Assembly: GCF_000226975.2 (NCBI RefSeq)
Contig: NZ_CP019285.1
Coordinates: forward strand, 3,534,001 to 3,598,000
Reading direction: 5' to 3'
Origin: Halobiforma lacisalsi AJ5
GTDB taxonomy: Archaea > Halobacteriota > Halobacteria > Halobacteriales > Natrialbaceae
Length of the DNA: 64,000 bases
The notes below the pieces were generated by a model. It was not told the DNA's origin, ran no database searches, and saw only the letters and a program-made list of their open reading frames with translations. The position numbers and the translations under genes are program-made. Of this stretch, positions 7,835-16,618 are shown piece after piece (position 1 is the stretch's first letter; the number at the start of each line of letters is the position of its first letter).

Positions 7835-7936
7835 CGCTATTCGGCCCTTCAGGTCTTGATCGGAACGTCACGGCACGGCCAATTCCCCACACCAATTTCG
7901 CCATTACGTCCCTCGATTCTCGGATTTTCTCTAATC

Positions 7937-9541
7937 GTACGTGTTTACCCCGAAGTCTCAACAGCCGGTTCAGTGTGAGCCCGTGATATCATCTCATTGT
8001 TGTTGACGACTCGGCGAAGTTCTTCGTAGGGATTGCGTCCCTGCTGGCGCCATGTCGCCAGCAGGGACAAGATCGTCTCGTGAACGAACATACCTCGATC
8101 GTTACGGAGTGTCCCGATGATTTTCCGGAGAACGACTGGTTCACGAAGTGCGTTCTCAGCTGCGTTGTTCGTCGGGGAGACCGCTGGCTCACCGACGAAG
8201 GTGAGCCAGTGGTCGATCCCTCCTTCGATTTTCCCGAGTAGTGTTGCCACTGGTTCGTCGGTTACTGACCGCCCCACGAGCGATCTAAGCCCGTTCTGGC
8301 ATGAGCGGTGCATCTGTGCTCTCTCACGAAGACTCGGGTCGGTCTCCAGCCACGACTGGAGACCGACGAACATCTGCTTGAGATACCGGTAAACGGGTTC
8401 TGCCTCCTCGTGGTCACTAGCAGCGTCTTCAGCTTCTCGGAGAAGATGTGCCCAGCACCGCTGAAGGTTACTGCTGAACGCTGGATACGCCGTCCACCCA
8501 TCGCAGATGACCGTTCCCGGGAAGTCCTCGCCGAGGACTTCCGCGGGAACATCACTTCCACGACTCTCCCTTACGGCGTATAGCGTGTGCTCGCTCGTCC
8601 GAAACGTCCAAATCCACGCCTGCTCACCCTCGCGTTTGATACCGGTTTCGTCAACGTGAACGATCTCTGCTTGCTGAATCTGTCTTCGAATCTGTTCGTA
8701 TTCGCAGCGACCGGCGCGCGCAGCGCGCTCGGTCGCGTGCCACGCGGACGCGCCCGAGAGTTCTAATCCATGCAGTTGCTCGAACCGGTCAGCGATTTTC
8801 CGGTAGGGGAGGCGGTGATCGTACCGAGAAAGTGCTGCTTGAGAGATGACGTTCACCCCGAACTGCCCCTCATCGGGGCAGTCGGGGTGTGTAGCAACGG
8901 TTTCTGTTCCACAAGAGCTGCACTGGTAGTAGTGACGGTTGTACCGGGTGATTTCTGGTGGCTGTGGATCGGGAACCTCCTCGACGAGTCGGGGGCTGAC
9001 GCCCACCGACTCGTCGAAGTGTTCGCCACACTCGGGACAACAGTCACAGGTGACATCGATCTCTTTGTCGGGATCTGCTGTTGCACGCCACTCAGGGTCG
9101 TGACCGTCCTTCCGTCCGGGAGTACCGCCATCGGTTCGAACATTCTCGTCTTCGTCGTCCTGCGAGGTCGGGGACTCGTCAGTCCCCGACCGTCGCTTAC
9201 TGGGCGGTGTATGCGGATTTTCGTATTTGCGAAGGCGTGTTTCGAGTTCTTCTATCCGCTCGTCCTTCTGATCGATTTTCTTGTCCTTTCGCTTGTTCTC
9301 CCGTTCGAGTTCTTCGACTCGTTGCTCAAGTTGGAGAAGCCGAGAAAGGAGCTCTTCTTTGGTGAAATCGTCTGCGTTCACAGACTCCACCAACCAGTAG
9401 TGACAGCAGAAGTAACGGGATGGGCTCCGGTGCGGAGCCCATCCCTGAGAATCGTATCCGAGGTCTGCTGCCTGTTCATATCGCGTCCGTTGAACGCTTC
9501 CTACGAGAGAGTACCGAAATCAGCCCGGGCTAAACACATAC
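7937..9541 (-). mobile_element. IS66-family insertion sequence with 8-bp target duplication
   Basis: Imperfect terminal inverted repeats read GTACGTGTTTACCCCG at the left end and GTATGTGTTTAGCCCG (complement) at the right. CTCTAATC is present at both 7929-7936 and 9542-9549, the 8-bp duplication expected of IS66. Length is 1605 bp with one transposase gene and no tnpA/tnpB accessory genes. The intact ends and TSD indicate a fairly recent insertion. It lies 41 bp before the 981-aa gene and probably separates it from its native promoter. Confidence 0.9.
7945..9393 (-). CDS. IS66-family transposase
   Basis: 482 aa, full length. Domains in order: a coiled coil (about residues 10-55), a Pro/Ser/Asp-rich linker, a zinc-binding region with CCPECGEHF and CSSCGTE, then the DDE core. 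VHVDETGIK gives Asp 1, VICDGWTAYPAF Asp 2, and NNAAENALREPV the Glu. The stop codon lies inside the left terminal repeat. No frameshift is seen, so the enzyme may be active. Confidence 0.92.
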   Translation of the reverse strand: MVESVNADDFTKEELLSRLLQLEQRVEELERENKRKDKKIDQKDERIEELETRLRKYENPHTPPSKRRSGTDESPTSQDDEDENVRTDGGTPGRKDGHDPEWRATADPDKEIDVTCDCCPECGEHFDESVGVSPRLVEEVPDPQPPEITRYNRHYYQCSSCGTETVATHPDCPDEGQFGVNVISQAALSRYDHRLPYRKIADRFEQLHGLELSGASAWHATERAARAGRCEYEQIRRQIQQAEIVHVDETGIKREGEQAWIWTFRTSEHTLYAVRESRGSDVPAEVLGEDFPGTVICDGWTAYPAFSSNLQRCWAHLLREAEDAASDHEEAEPVYRYLKQMFVGLQSWLETDPSLRERAQMHRSCQNGLRSLVGRSVTDEPVATLLGKIEGGIDHWLTFVGEPAVSPTNNAAENALREPVVLRKIIGTLRNDRGMFVHETILSLLATWRQQGRNPYEELRRVVNNNEMISRAHTEPAVETSG

Positions 9542-9582
9542 CTCTAATCTATTTCGACGCATCACGGCTACTCCTATCGTGT

Positions 9583-12528
9583 ATGGGTCCCCGCGGTACG
9601 GCCGACGAACGACAAGATCGACAACCAATGAGAGGAGATTATCCAACGGAAAAACGAGATTTGTGGGATCGAGAGATAGAAGACGATCTGGCCGACAGAT
9701 CGATCAGAACGGAGTTCGAGAAGTTGCGGGAAGACTCCCGCTTCTGGGTCAACGGATTCGGGCCGTTTCTCGTTGAGAAAGAGAACGAGCAGAATCCGGG
9801 CCAGACCGGGTGGATCGGCACGCCTGAGGAGGTCGACGATCCAGACGAGAAACGGAACAAAGGCGTACTGGTCGCCTGGTCTGGTTCCATGCTCGACGAT
9901 CCGAAGGTCCGGCTCCGGACTGGCGGTGGCGACGACTACGAGACCGTGCGTCACCTCAAGGTGGACAACGAACACAACCTCCAGGACGACGTCGACGAAC
10001 CGACCTATGAGTGGCTGAAAAAGCGCAAGGGGGAACTAATTCTTTACAGCGAGGACGTCAAGAATCGGTACTTCCGGATCGCCCGGCCCCAAGAGTTCGA
10101 CGATGGGACTGTGACACTGAACGGAACCGGCTACGGTGGAATCGATGAGTACGTCGACGAGTCCCAGCAGTTCACAGCTGTTCCTGACTCGCTTGCCAAT
10201 TATGACGAACCGGGGAAATTCACTGTCACGCCGCTGGGTGTGACCGAGCGCGGAATGGAGTGGACCGATGCGATCGTCGTCGAGCCTGGAGAGATCACGG
10301 ATGGGTACAGCAGCCAGATCGAGCAGGTGGCCGATACCAGTATCCTTGACCCGGACGCTGCCGAGGCGGGCGGACTGCTTGGCGACGACGCTACGCTAGA
10401 AAGTAGCGGACTTTCCCTCGAGGATCACATCACCAAGGTTACCGGAATCGGGGACAACTCAGATCTGATTACCGGCCACGGCGTCGAGACTATTGGGGAA
10501 TGGTGGGAGATGGGTGCGCCGTTCTTCGGCGTCGCTCCTGCCTGGCACGATTCGGCGCTTCAGGACCTCCTTGGTTCTGAATTCGTCGACGAAACCGATC
10601 CCCAGGACCTCATGCGAGTATTCACCGGCTACACCGCCGGCATCGTCTACGACGAGGAGGGCGAGCAACTCGGTGGACTCCCGAACGCGCTTTTCGGCGG
10701 ATTCCCTTGGGACCGGGCGAACTGGGCATGGTACTATGGTAACATGCGAACGCCGGAGCACCGACCGGATGAAGCCGACAACCCCGACGGAACTTACCAG
10801 TTTGCGTTTGCTACCGGCGACGAATTCCCCCGTTCGGCGCTAGATTTTGACCCTGACGACGTCCTGTCAGGCCTACATTCAGCAGCTGGGGCGGCGACCG
10901 CGATGAGATCCGACCGAGGCCGAAGCATCGTCCGCTATCCGGCGGACGGACTCGAAGAGGGTGCGGCCTACCCGCCGAAAGCGACCGTCGAGTTCATGTC
11001 CGTACTGTTTGGGACGGACTTCACTAACCCCGACGTGGCTCGGGACCACGTAGAGGTCGCGGTCGTCCCCGGGAAGACCTCACCCGGGGCGGACTACGTC
11101 ACGTTGTTCCACCATCCGGATGCACCGGCTCACGCGCTGATCGAGGGCGATGACCACGTCATGCCCGAGGACTTCGATCTCGTGGATGACACCTACGATC
11201 CCCTTGAGGAGTGGGCCGAACAGACGGCCCAGGAAATCGACGAGCGTCAGGAGGCATTCGAGAGCGAGATGGAGCTACCAGAGTATGTCAGGCGCTCGCC
11301 CCTCACCGAACGGGACATGATGGTCGCCCCCCAGGACGCTGGGCCATTCACGATGGATGACCGGACCGGACCTCATCCAGACGACCGGCACCGAGAGGAT
11401 CACTACCCCGAGGAAGAAGATGAGGCGATTGCGGAAGACTTGGCGCTACAGCAAGATCGAGATAAGCGTATTCAGAACGCCGAAGATGCTGGCGTCTATG
11501 ATCCGATCGGCGAGTTCAGTGACAACGATGGCAAGCATCACCGCCCCGATAGTCGGGATCAGGTTGATGAAACGCTGGGGACCAAAAATGGAGAAACAGA
11601 GCATTTTCCACGACAAATAGGAGAGTTCGTGCTCGAGCATACCGCCGCTCACCACCTCACTTATACTACCAATTCGGAGCCATACACGATCGAGGTCACA
11701 CCGTCACACCGGATTGATTCGATGTACCAGTTTTCGCTTTCTCACGAGGACAGCGAACCAGGGATACTCGAGGAAAAGGGAAGCGGACACGACGCTGACG
11801 ATTTCCGAGAGTGGTATCGTGGCCTCGAGCAGTTCGACGATGTCGGCGACCAAGTCTCCGACGCCTCGAAACCAGACGACCTCGCTGACAATCTCGTTGC
11901 GCAGGGAATCAACCGGATCACGGCGAGCCACTTAGCGGACGCTCACGATAGCATGGACGCCGTCGCTACCGCCGTTACGAACATCGACGACGTTACGAAG
12001 CTGAAAGGTGTCGCTGAGGGGTCGGCCGACGAGGTCAAGGCTGCGTTTGGTGTGGGAACGTTGGATGACGCTGACGTCGCTACCGACGACGATCCCGACT
12101 GCGACGACAAGGAAGAGAACTGTGCTGACGGCGATCGCGTCGCCTGCAAGGCTCTCGTCGAAGAATGCGGCTTCGAGAAGGACGAGGCCGAGAATCTCCT
12201 TGCCGAGGCCCGCCGCGTCGACGGTGAGCTCCCCCTGGAGGCGAAGCAAGCACTGTCGACCGCCTGGGCATCATACAAGCAGGCGCTCAAGAAGGGCCAT
12301 GAGGCTGCTGAAGCCGTCAAGTCATACCACGGCGAACCCGAACACGCCGAGCGGTCGATGGCGATCATCAATGGGATCCGAGACGCTTACGGGCAGGAAC
12401 CGATCGACTTCGACGGGCCGCCAGAAGTCCCGGAGGCCGAGGCAGTGAGCGGGCCAATCACTCCCGAGAACGCGGGCGTCGAGGTGAAGATCAACCGGAA
12501 CGTGTACGACCCGATGCTCGAGTTCTAA
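9583..12528 (+). CDS. Large candidate virion protein (VP1 position)
   Basis: 981 aa from the ATG at 9583; an in-frame ATG at 9628 is an alternative. Soluble and acidic. The N-terminal half is beta-rich. Residues about 540-700 are charged and probably flexible. The last 230 residues are helical, with an HhH-like segment (NRITASHLADAHDS, VTKLKGVAEGSADEVKAAFG) and a four-Cys patch (DCDDKEENC, VACKALVEEC). VYDPIGEF and VYDPMLEF occur as internal and terminal repeats. By position it matches SH1 VP1, but sequence relatedness cannot be confirmed here. It ends tail to tail with the ATPase gene, overlapping by 4 bp. Confidence 0.5.
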   Translation: MGPRGTADERQDRQPMRGDYPTEKRDLWDREIEDDLADRSIRTEFEKLREDSRFWVNGFGPFLVEKENEQNPGQTGWIGTPEEVDDPDEKRNKGVLVAWSGSMLDDPKVRLRTGGGDDYETVRHLKVDNEHNLQDDVDEPTYEWLKKRKGELILYSEDVKNRYFRIARPQEFDDGTVTLNGTGYGGIDEYVDESQQFTAVPDSLANYDEPGKFTVTPLGVTERGMEWTDAIVVEPGEITDGYSSQIEQVADTSILDPDAAEAGGLLGDDATLESSGLSLEDHITKVTGIGDNSDLITGHGVETIGEWWEMGAPFFGVAPAWHDSALQDLLGSEFVDETDPQDLMRVFTGYTAGIVYDEEGEQLGGLPNALFGGFPWDRANWAWYYGNMRTPEHRPDEADNPDGTYQFAFATGDEFPRSALDFDPDDVLSGLHSAAGAATAMRSDRGRSIVRYPADGLEEGAAYPPKATVEFMSVLFGTDFTNPDVARDHVEVAVVPGKTSPGADYVTLFHHPDAPAHALIEGDDHVMPEDFDLVDDTYDPLEEWAEQTAQEIDERQEAFESEMELPEYVRRSPLTERDMMVAPQDAGPFTMDDRTGPHPDDRHREDHYPEEEDEAIAEDLALQQDRDKRIQNAEDAGVYDPIGEFSDNDGKHHRPDSRDQVDETLGTKNGETEHFPRQIGEFVLEHTAAHHLTYTTNSEPYTIEVTPSHRIDSMYQFSLSHEDSEPGILEEKGSGHDADDFREWYRGLEQFDDVGDQVSDASKPDDLADNLVAQGINRITASHLADAHDSMDAVATAVTNIDDVTKLKGVAEGSADEVKAAFGVGTLDDADVATDDDPDCDDKEENCADGDRVACKALVEECGFEKDEAENLLAEARRVDGELPLEAKQALSTAWASYKQALKKGHEAAEAVKSYHGEPEHAERSMAIINGIRDAYGQEPIDFDGPPEVPEAEAVSGPITPENAGVEVKINRNVYDPMLEF

Positions 12529-13253
12529 ACCGGCAACGCGTCGTCCAACAGTCCGTCGTCACCGCTGAAATGCGGCCGGTCCCGGCCGCAGTTGTCGGTG
12601 TCGATTTTCTCGAACTCGCCCGAGTGCTTGTTTTCGACGATCGCCTCGCGAGCCTTCAGATCCTTCAGCCGGTTGGCGTCGAAGACGCTGGCCTTGTTGA
12701 TCTTCTTGATGTCCCGCTGTTCGCTCACGTGGAAGTAGACGCGACGATCGGACTGTGAGAGGATCGTCAACGGCATCAGCGCCGGTCGCTGTGTTAGGTG
12801 GATCGTTTCCACCCCGTGCTTCCGGCCGCCGGTCTGCATCCGATTCACGCGGCTGTCGAGCTTGTTCTTGTCGAGGACTTGGTGGGCCTCGTCGCAGGAG
12901 ACGAGCGCCGACTCCGGCGCGTCGTCGATTTCGAGGTCTTTGCACAGCGCCATTGCGGCGGCGCTGATACGACCGTACAGTTCCTGAATCTCCTCGTCGT
13001 CCAGGGCATCGGGAACGACTCTGACCTGCCGGTGGTTGAACAGGCATTTCGGCCAATCAATTGATTCGAATCGCTCCCTATCGACGATCAGAGTTCCGTA
13101 GAGAGCGTTCCCTTCGACCGAGAGTCCGCCTTCTTCATCTTCGAGGTCGAAGTGAACGCTGATATCGAAGTTCGGCGCGCGGTCCTCGAGGAGCGACCCG
13201 GTGTAGTAGCTCTTTCCGGTTCCCGACGCCCCGATTACGCTCACTCGTGCCAT
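12525..13253 (-). CDS. Viral genome-packaging ATPase (FtsK/HerA superfamily)
   Basis: 242 aa, the usual size for PRD1-P9/SH1-type packaging ATPases. Walker A is GASGTGKSYYTG at about residues 8-19, Walker B is ALVSCDEAHQVLD at about 115-127, and IHLTQRPALMP at about 147-157 fits a sensor or arginine-containing strand. It is last in a minus-strand operon of six genes and opposite in direction to the capsid genes. Its likely role is to pump viral dsDNA into the membrane-containing capsid. Identification of the superfamily is firm; the viral role follows from context. Confidence 0.88.
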   Translation of the reverse strand: MARVSVIGASGTGKSYYTGSLLEDRAPNFDISVHFDLEDEEGGLSVEGNALYGTLIVDRERFESIDWPKCLFNHRQVRVVPDALDDEEIQELYGRISAAAMALCKDLEIDDAPESALVSCDEAHQVLDKNKLDSRVNRMQTGGRKHGVETIHLTQRPALMPLTILSQSDRRVYFHVSEQRDIKKINKASVFDANRLKDLKAREAIVENKHSGEFEKIDTDNCGRDRPHFSGDDGLLDDALPV

Positions 13254-13256
13254 CGG

Positions 13257-13574
13257 CTACAGGTGACAGCGGTAGACGCGGTCGCTTGCAGTCCACTCGC
13301 GGACGTCGGCCGGTTCGACTCGCCTGGGCGGGGACCGATCGACTCCGAGAATCGGGTGTGCGGTCGCCATCGTCGTCCACCATTCGCCGTCGACGTGAGC
13401 GATGATCGCGAACTCGCCGACGAACGTCGAGGTCCGCTTGACGACCAACCACTCGCGGCGATCGAGGCCGTCCTCGAGCAGGCGCTCGACGTCGCCTTCC
13501 CCGACCTGCTCGGTCGTCAACCGTTCGGCAGCGCCGTCGATCGGCAACACTGCCGGGGGAACCAGACTATCCAT
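13257..13574 (-). CDS. Hypothetical protein upstream of packaging ATPase
   Basis: 105 aa from the ATG at 13574, which overlaps the preceding stop. A compact alpha/beta protein with REWLVVKRTSTFVGEFAIIAHVDGEWW in the middle and a positively charged tail (REWTASDRVYRCHL). No membrane segment or known motif. It belongs to the ATPase operon and is only 3 bp from the ATPase start, suggesting a packaging or assembly accessory. This is inference from context only. Confidence 0.55.
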   Translation of the reverse strand: MDSLVPPAVLPIDGAAERLTTEQVGEGDVERLLEDGLDRREWLVVKRTSTFVGEFAIIAHVDGEWWTTMATAHPILGVDRSPPRRVEPADVREWTASDRVYRCHL

Positions 13575-13992
13575 CGGCCTCACCCGGTTCGGGGGCCGTA
13601 TTCTTGGCCCGCTCTTTCGCCGCCGTGAACTGCTCGAGTTCGTCGGCGTCGAGCAGCTCGTCGAGAAGCTTTTCCCGTTCTTCCGCCTGCTCGTTGAACA
13701 GTTCGAGTAGAGGTTCCCAGTCGCCGTTAACGATCCCGGCGACGTAGAACGCCATCTTCTCCGGCGTCACCATCTCGAGGTCGACCTCGACGCCGTGTTC
13801 GGCACCGATCCGGCGGAGGTCCGCTCGCTGCATGTTGATGAGATCGGCCATGATGTCCGCCGGCGAGTCGCCGTTGTCCCCTTCCTGGAGGAGCATCTGT
13901 GCGATCTGATCCGGATCGGACAGCGAACTCGCGATCCCCTGGGGTGTCATGTCGATGCCGAGGCTCGAGGCGAGCCCGTTCCGATCGCCCAT
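13567..13992 (-). CDS. Helical protein of ATPase operon
   Basis: 141 aa from the ATG at 13992, overlapping the previous stop by one base (TGATG). The sequence is nearly all helix, with acidic heptad-like stretches (DPDQIAQMLLQEGD, NEQAEEREKLLDELLDADELEQF). No membrane segment. It may be a scaffold or assembly factor, but there is no recognisable family. Tight packing with its neighbours indicates a single transcript. Confidence 0.55.
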   Translation of the reverse strand: MGDRNGLASSLGIDMTPQGIASSLSDPDQIAQMLLQEGDNGDSPADIMADLINMQRADLRRIGAEHGVEVDLEMVTPEKMAFYVAGIVNGDWEPLLELFNEQAEEREKLLDELLDADELEQFTAAKERAKNTAPEPGEADG

Positions 13993-14645
13993 CACGCCGA
14001 CGCACCTCCGAGGTTGGCGGCGTCTTTGAGGCGGGCGATCTGTTCGTCGCTGTCGGGACGCATGGCAACAGCAACGGCCGCACACGCCAGCGAAGAGCCG
14101 AGCAGTGCCCAGGCAGGATCGACCTCGTCGTTTCCGTCGACGAGGATGTATTCGTTCGCAAACTCGGCTCCGTAGTAGCCGAGTCGGAACGCCGAGAAAA
14201 CGTCGCGAAGATCGTCCTCGAGGGCATCCTGCTGTTCGTCGTCCAATCCAACGGTTGCGAGTTTCGCGGCTCCGTCCTCGATGGACGTTTGTAGCTTGGC
14301 CGTCGGGTTGTCCCCGGAAAACGTAAACTGCTCGTCGGGATCGACGTTGTCGGATGTCGATTCGTCTTCGGTATCGTCGTTCCCATTTTCGGTCTTCTCA
14401 TCGTCGACGTCGTCGACACCCGCAAACAGGTCTCCGTCCGCCAGATCGTCGTCGGTGAGTTCGACTTCCTCGATCTCGACGTCGTCGCCATTGTTACTGC
14501 CGGTATTCTCATCTCTTTCGTCGTTGGACGTTTCGGCCCGCTGTGAAGGGCTATCGTTCTCGAGCGGTTCATCCGGTTCCTCGTCGTCGGGGACGGTGTC
14601 ATCGTCGGCCTCGGCGGGGTCGGCGGCGATCTCCGGCTGCGGCAT
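13992..14645 (-). CDS. Acidic membrane-anchored protein of ATPase operon
   Basis: 217 aa. The first 110 residues are an extremely acidic, low-complexity region. The C-terminal half contains helices (AKLQTSIEDGAAKLATVG; LEDDLRDVFSAFRLGYYGAEF) and one likely membrane span (WALLGSSLACAAVAVAM, about residues 179-195). LFAGVDDVDDE echoes the LFAGVDDVQDE of the 130-aa early-operon protein (6913-7305), suggesting a shared short motif. It overlaps the next gene by one base. A small membrane protein of the virion or its assembly machinery is plausible. Confidence 0.55.
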   Translation of the reverse strand: MPQPEIAADPAEADDDTVPDDEEPDEPLENDSPSQRAETSNDERDENTGSNNGDDVEIEEVELTDDDLADGDLFAGVDDVDDEKTENGNDDTEDESTSDNVDPDEQFTFSGDNPTAKLQTSIEDGAAKLATVGLDDEQQDALEDDLRDVFSAFRLGYYGAEFANEYILVDGNDEVDPAWALLGSSLACAAVAVAMRPDSDEQIARLKDAANLGGASA

Positions 14646-15046
14646 CAGTCATCGCCTCCCGTGAGCCGACCGCGCTTTTTGAGTTCCTGTACGACCGCCT
14701 CGTCGCCCTTGAGCGGCTGTGACGGATCCTGCGGGACGATGATCTCGCCCTTGTGGACGGCTGCCGTCTCGTCGGCCGAGACGTCGATTTCGACGTCGTC
14801 CTCGTCGGTGTTTTCACTGTCGTCCGTCGCTTCGTCGGAAGCGGTTCCGGCCGTCTGACCGGAAGAACGCGTCCCGTACCAGTAGACCGCCGCTGCGAGA
14901 AACAGGATGCCGCCGAGGAGAGCGAGGGTGCGTTTGGAGACTCCAAGCGAAAAGCCGCTCGAGTTGCTCCCATCGCCGTCCGTCGGGGGCTGTCGGTTCT
15001 GTTGCTGTCCGTGCGCTGCTTCGATTTCGTCGATGGAGTCACTCAT
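14645..15046 (-). CDS. Single-TM protein of ATPase operon
   Basis: 133 aa. A polar N-terminus (about 35 residues) precedes one clear membrane span (TLALLGGILFLAAAVYWYG). A Thr/Asp/Glu-rich linker and a short C-terminal domain (HKGEIIVPQDPSQPLKGDEA) follow. The ATG at 15046 lies inside the 3' end of the upstream gene, giving an 8-bp overlap. Type II or III topology cannot be decided. It may be a minor membrane protein of the virion; no homologue was recognised. Confidence 0.55.
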   Translation of the reverse strand: MSDSIDEIEAAHGQQQNRQPPTDGDGSNSSGFSLGVSKRTLALLGGILFLAAAVYWYGTRSSGQTAGTASDEATDDSENTDEDDVEIDVSADETAAVHKGEIIVPQDPSQPLKGDEAVVQELKKRGRLTGGDD

Positions 15047-15572
15047 GAGTGTGTGCAGAAGCGGCGTCCTCGCGGTTATCTCCCCAGTTGTAGGGGACCG
15101 AGCAGTGAGGACAGTTGTCTGGATACCCGGTCACGTCCGTTTCGCAGTTCGGGCACTCGAACTCGTGTCCGCCCGAGACCGGATTTTCGTCGGTCGATTT
15201 CGAGTTGTCGTCGGGAGGATTGTCGTCAGGACTGCCGTCGGCTCGAGCGCGGTCCGTTCGGCGATCGACGACGTCGTCGACGAGGTCCTCCCATTCGTCT
15301 TCGTAGTCATACTCCTCGAGGGGAATGACGTCCTCCGGATCGTCGGGATCTCCGTCGGCCGGGAGAACGTGCGGATGCAGCGACTCCCGGAAGTGCTGGC
15401 CGGAAGTCATCGGTCCCCAGGACTCACATCCCCAGCAGAACGTCCGGTACTTGTTGCCCGGCTTCTCGCTGCGCTCGATTCGCTTCATCAGTACCGGAAC
15501 GACTCGAAGACTCGAGCAGTACCGGCACTCGTGCCGATCGGTCGTCACGCTACGGGTGGTCACGGTACGCAC
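15039..15572 (-). CDS. Zinc-ribbon protein opening the ATPase operon
   Basis: 177 aa, read from a GTG at 15572; nearby in-frame GTGs are alternatives, so the exact start is uncertain. Two zinc-binding sites are visible: CRYC with CWGC (about 16-49), and CPNC with CPHC near the C-terminus (about 140-158), where GYPDNCPHCSVPYNWG forms a typical ribbon. The middle is acidic. As the first gene of the operon and divergent from the capsid operon, it could be a DNA-binding regulator, but that is inference. Confidence 0.55.
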   Translation of the reverse strand: MRTVTTRSVTTDRHECRYCSSLRVVPVLMKRIERSEKPGNKYRTFCWGCESWGPMTSGQHFRESLHPHVLPADGDPDDPEDVIPLEEYDYEDEWEDLVDDVVDRRTDRARADGSPDDNPPDDNSKSTDENPVSGGHEFECPNCETDVTGYPDNCPHCSVPYNWGDNREDAASAHTHE

Positions 15573-15762
15573 CGGCGATTCGCCAATTCTCGAATGCAGT
15601 TGCTGGTCGGATCATCGATGGAGGGCGGCGTGAAATTGGGCGGTGCTTGGAGGGCCGCCTATCTCATCATTCGTCCGTTTCTTTAAGTAGCTAAGCCCAA
15701 TTCTGCCAATTCCCAATTAATTTGGCCGTATATCCGACGGAACGTTCTCGGTTAGGAACGCA
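15573..15762. promoter_or_regulatory. Divergent promoter region with triple CCAATT
   Basis: This 190-bp region separates the minus-strand ATPase operon from the plus-strand virion operon. It holds three CCAATT copies (15698-15703, 15707-15712, 15714-15719), the last followed by ATTTGG so that it reads as a near-palindrome. TCTTTAAGTA (about 15681-15690) is TATA-like. The repeats are well placed for one regulator to control both operons. Confidence 0.5.
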
Positions 15763-16047
15763 ATGGCGACTGTAAACGTCAGCCGGGCGACGGAGACGCT
15801 CTCGTCGTCGGCGTTCCTCAAGTCGGCTGTCCTCATCGTTGGGGGCAGTCTCGGTGCACAGCTGGCTACGAACTACCTTCGATCGAACGTCTACGACGTA
15901 CAAATTCGTGGCGGAGACGCCGTGTATGCTCTCACAACGGCGTTCGTCACCCTCGCAATTCTTCCACAGCAGTACTCGCGACCGCTCGCTCTCGGAATGG
16001 GCGCGACGTCGGTTCGGGTTCTTCTGAACGACTTCGACATCGTCTAA
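15763..16047 (+). CDS. Small two-TM protein, first gene of virion operon
   Basis: 94 aa with two hydrophobic stretches, SAFLKSAVLIVGGSLGAQLA (about 16-35) and AVYALTTAFVTLAILP (about 53-68). It sits directly in front of the major capsid pair. SH1-like viruses carry small integral membrane proteins in this neighbourhood, which makes a virion inner-membrane protein likely; correspondence to a particular VP cannot be shown by eye. The ATG follows the divergent promoter and is the only good start. Confidence 0.55.
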   Translation: MATVNVSRATETLSSSAFLKSAVLIVGGSLGAQLATNYLRSNVYDVQIRGGDAVYALTTAFVTLAILPQQYSRPLALGMGATSVRVLLNDFDIV

Positions 16048-16062
16048 GAGGTGCTCGAAACC

Positions 16063-16617
16063 ATGCAAATCAACCAATCCGCCGCCGAACAGGAGACGCC
16101 CCTTCACGACGAACTCGAGTTCGTCGAGAAGCAGGACGTCCCCGCCGGAGAGAAGAACGCGACGAAGGACAACTACGCCTACCGGATCGAGGGGCCCGGA
16201 GACCGAGTGATCTTCATCCAGGGCGGGACGCAGTTCTCACCCGAGTTCCGGGACGCGGAGGGGAACCAACTGGACGGCAGCGCTCGGGTCACTTTCCAGA
16301 AGTGTACGAAACAGGGCGATCCCATCTCGGAGTACGTCTTCAACGAGCAGCTGGGCCGGTTCGACTACTCGAAGATGCGAACGAACCCGGAGTACCAGCG
16401 CTACACGAAGCGCGACCTCATGCTCGACGAGCGCGAAATCGCCAAGATCTACGTCCAGATCCCCGACAGCGGGGAGGCTTTCGACGCCTCGAACTCGACG
16501 CTGGTAATCGGTGACGACACGAGCGACTTCGGGACGCCCGTCGAGATCATCAACCACGACGATCTGACCGCCGAAGAGAGTCAGGCGATCAAGGCGGCGA
16601 GCCAGCGAGGTGAGTAA
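16063..16617 (+). CDS. Putative small major capsid protein (VP7-like)
   Basis: 184 aa from the ATG at 16063 (a GTG at 16051 is in frame). SH1 VP7, a single jelly-roll capsid protein, is 185 aa and lies immediately before VP4 in SH1-like genomes; the same order is found here. The sequence is beta-strand-like (YRIEGPGDRVIFIQGGTQF, IAKIYVQIPDSG) without cysteines or membrane spans. Identification is from size, order and context plus the nearby packaging ATPase, not from a visible signature. Confidence 0.7.
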   Translation: MQINQSAAEQETPLHDELEFVEKQDVPAGEKNATKDNYAYRIEGPGDRVIFIQGGTQFSPEFRDAEGNQLDGSARVTFQKCTKQGDPISEYVFNEQLGRFDYSKMRTNPEYQRYTKRDLMLDEREIAKIYVQIPDSGEAFDASNSTLVIGDDTSDFGTPVEIINHDDLTAEESQAIKAASQRGE

Positions 16618-16618
16618 G

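Noticed and set aside
8770-9582. Upstream extension of the 981-aa protein to 1252 aa
   Set aside because: This part is antisense to the IS66 transposase and ends at the IS border; the real gene starts after the target duplication.
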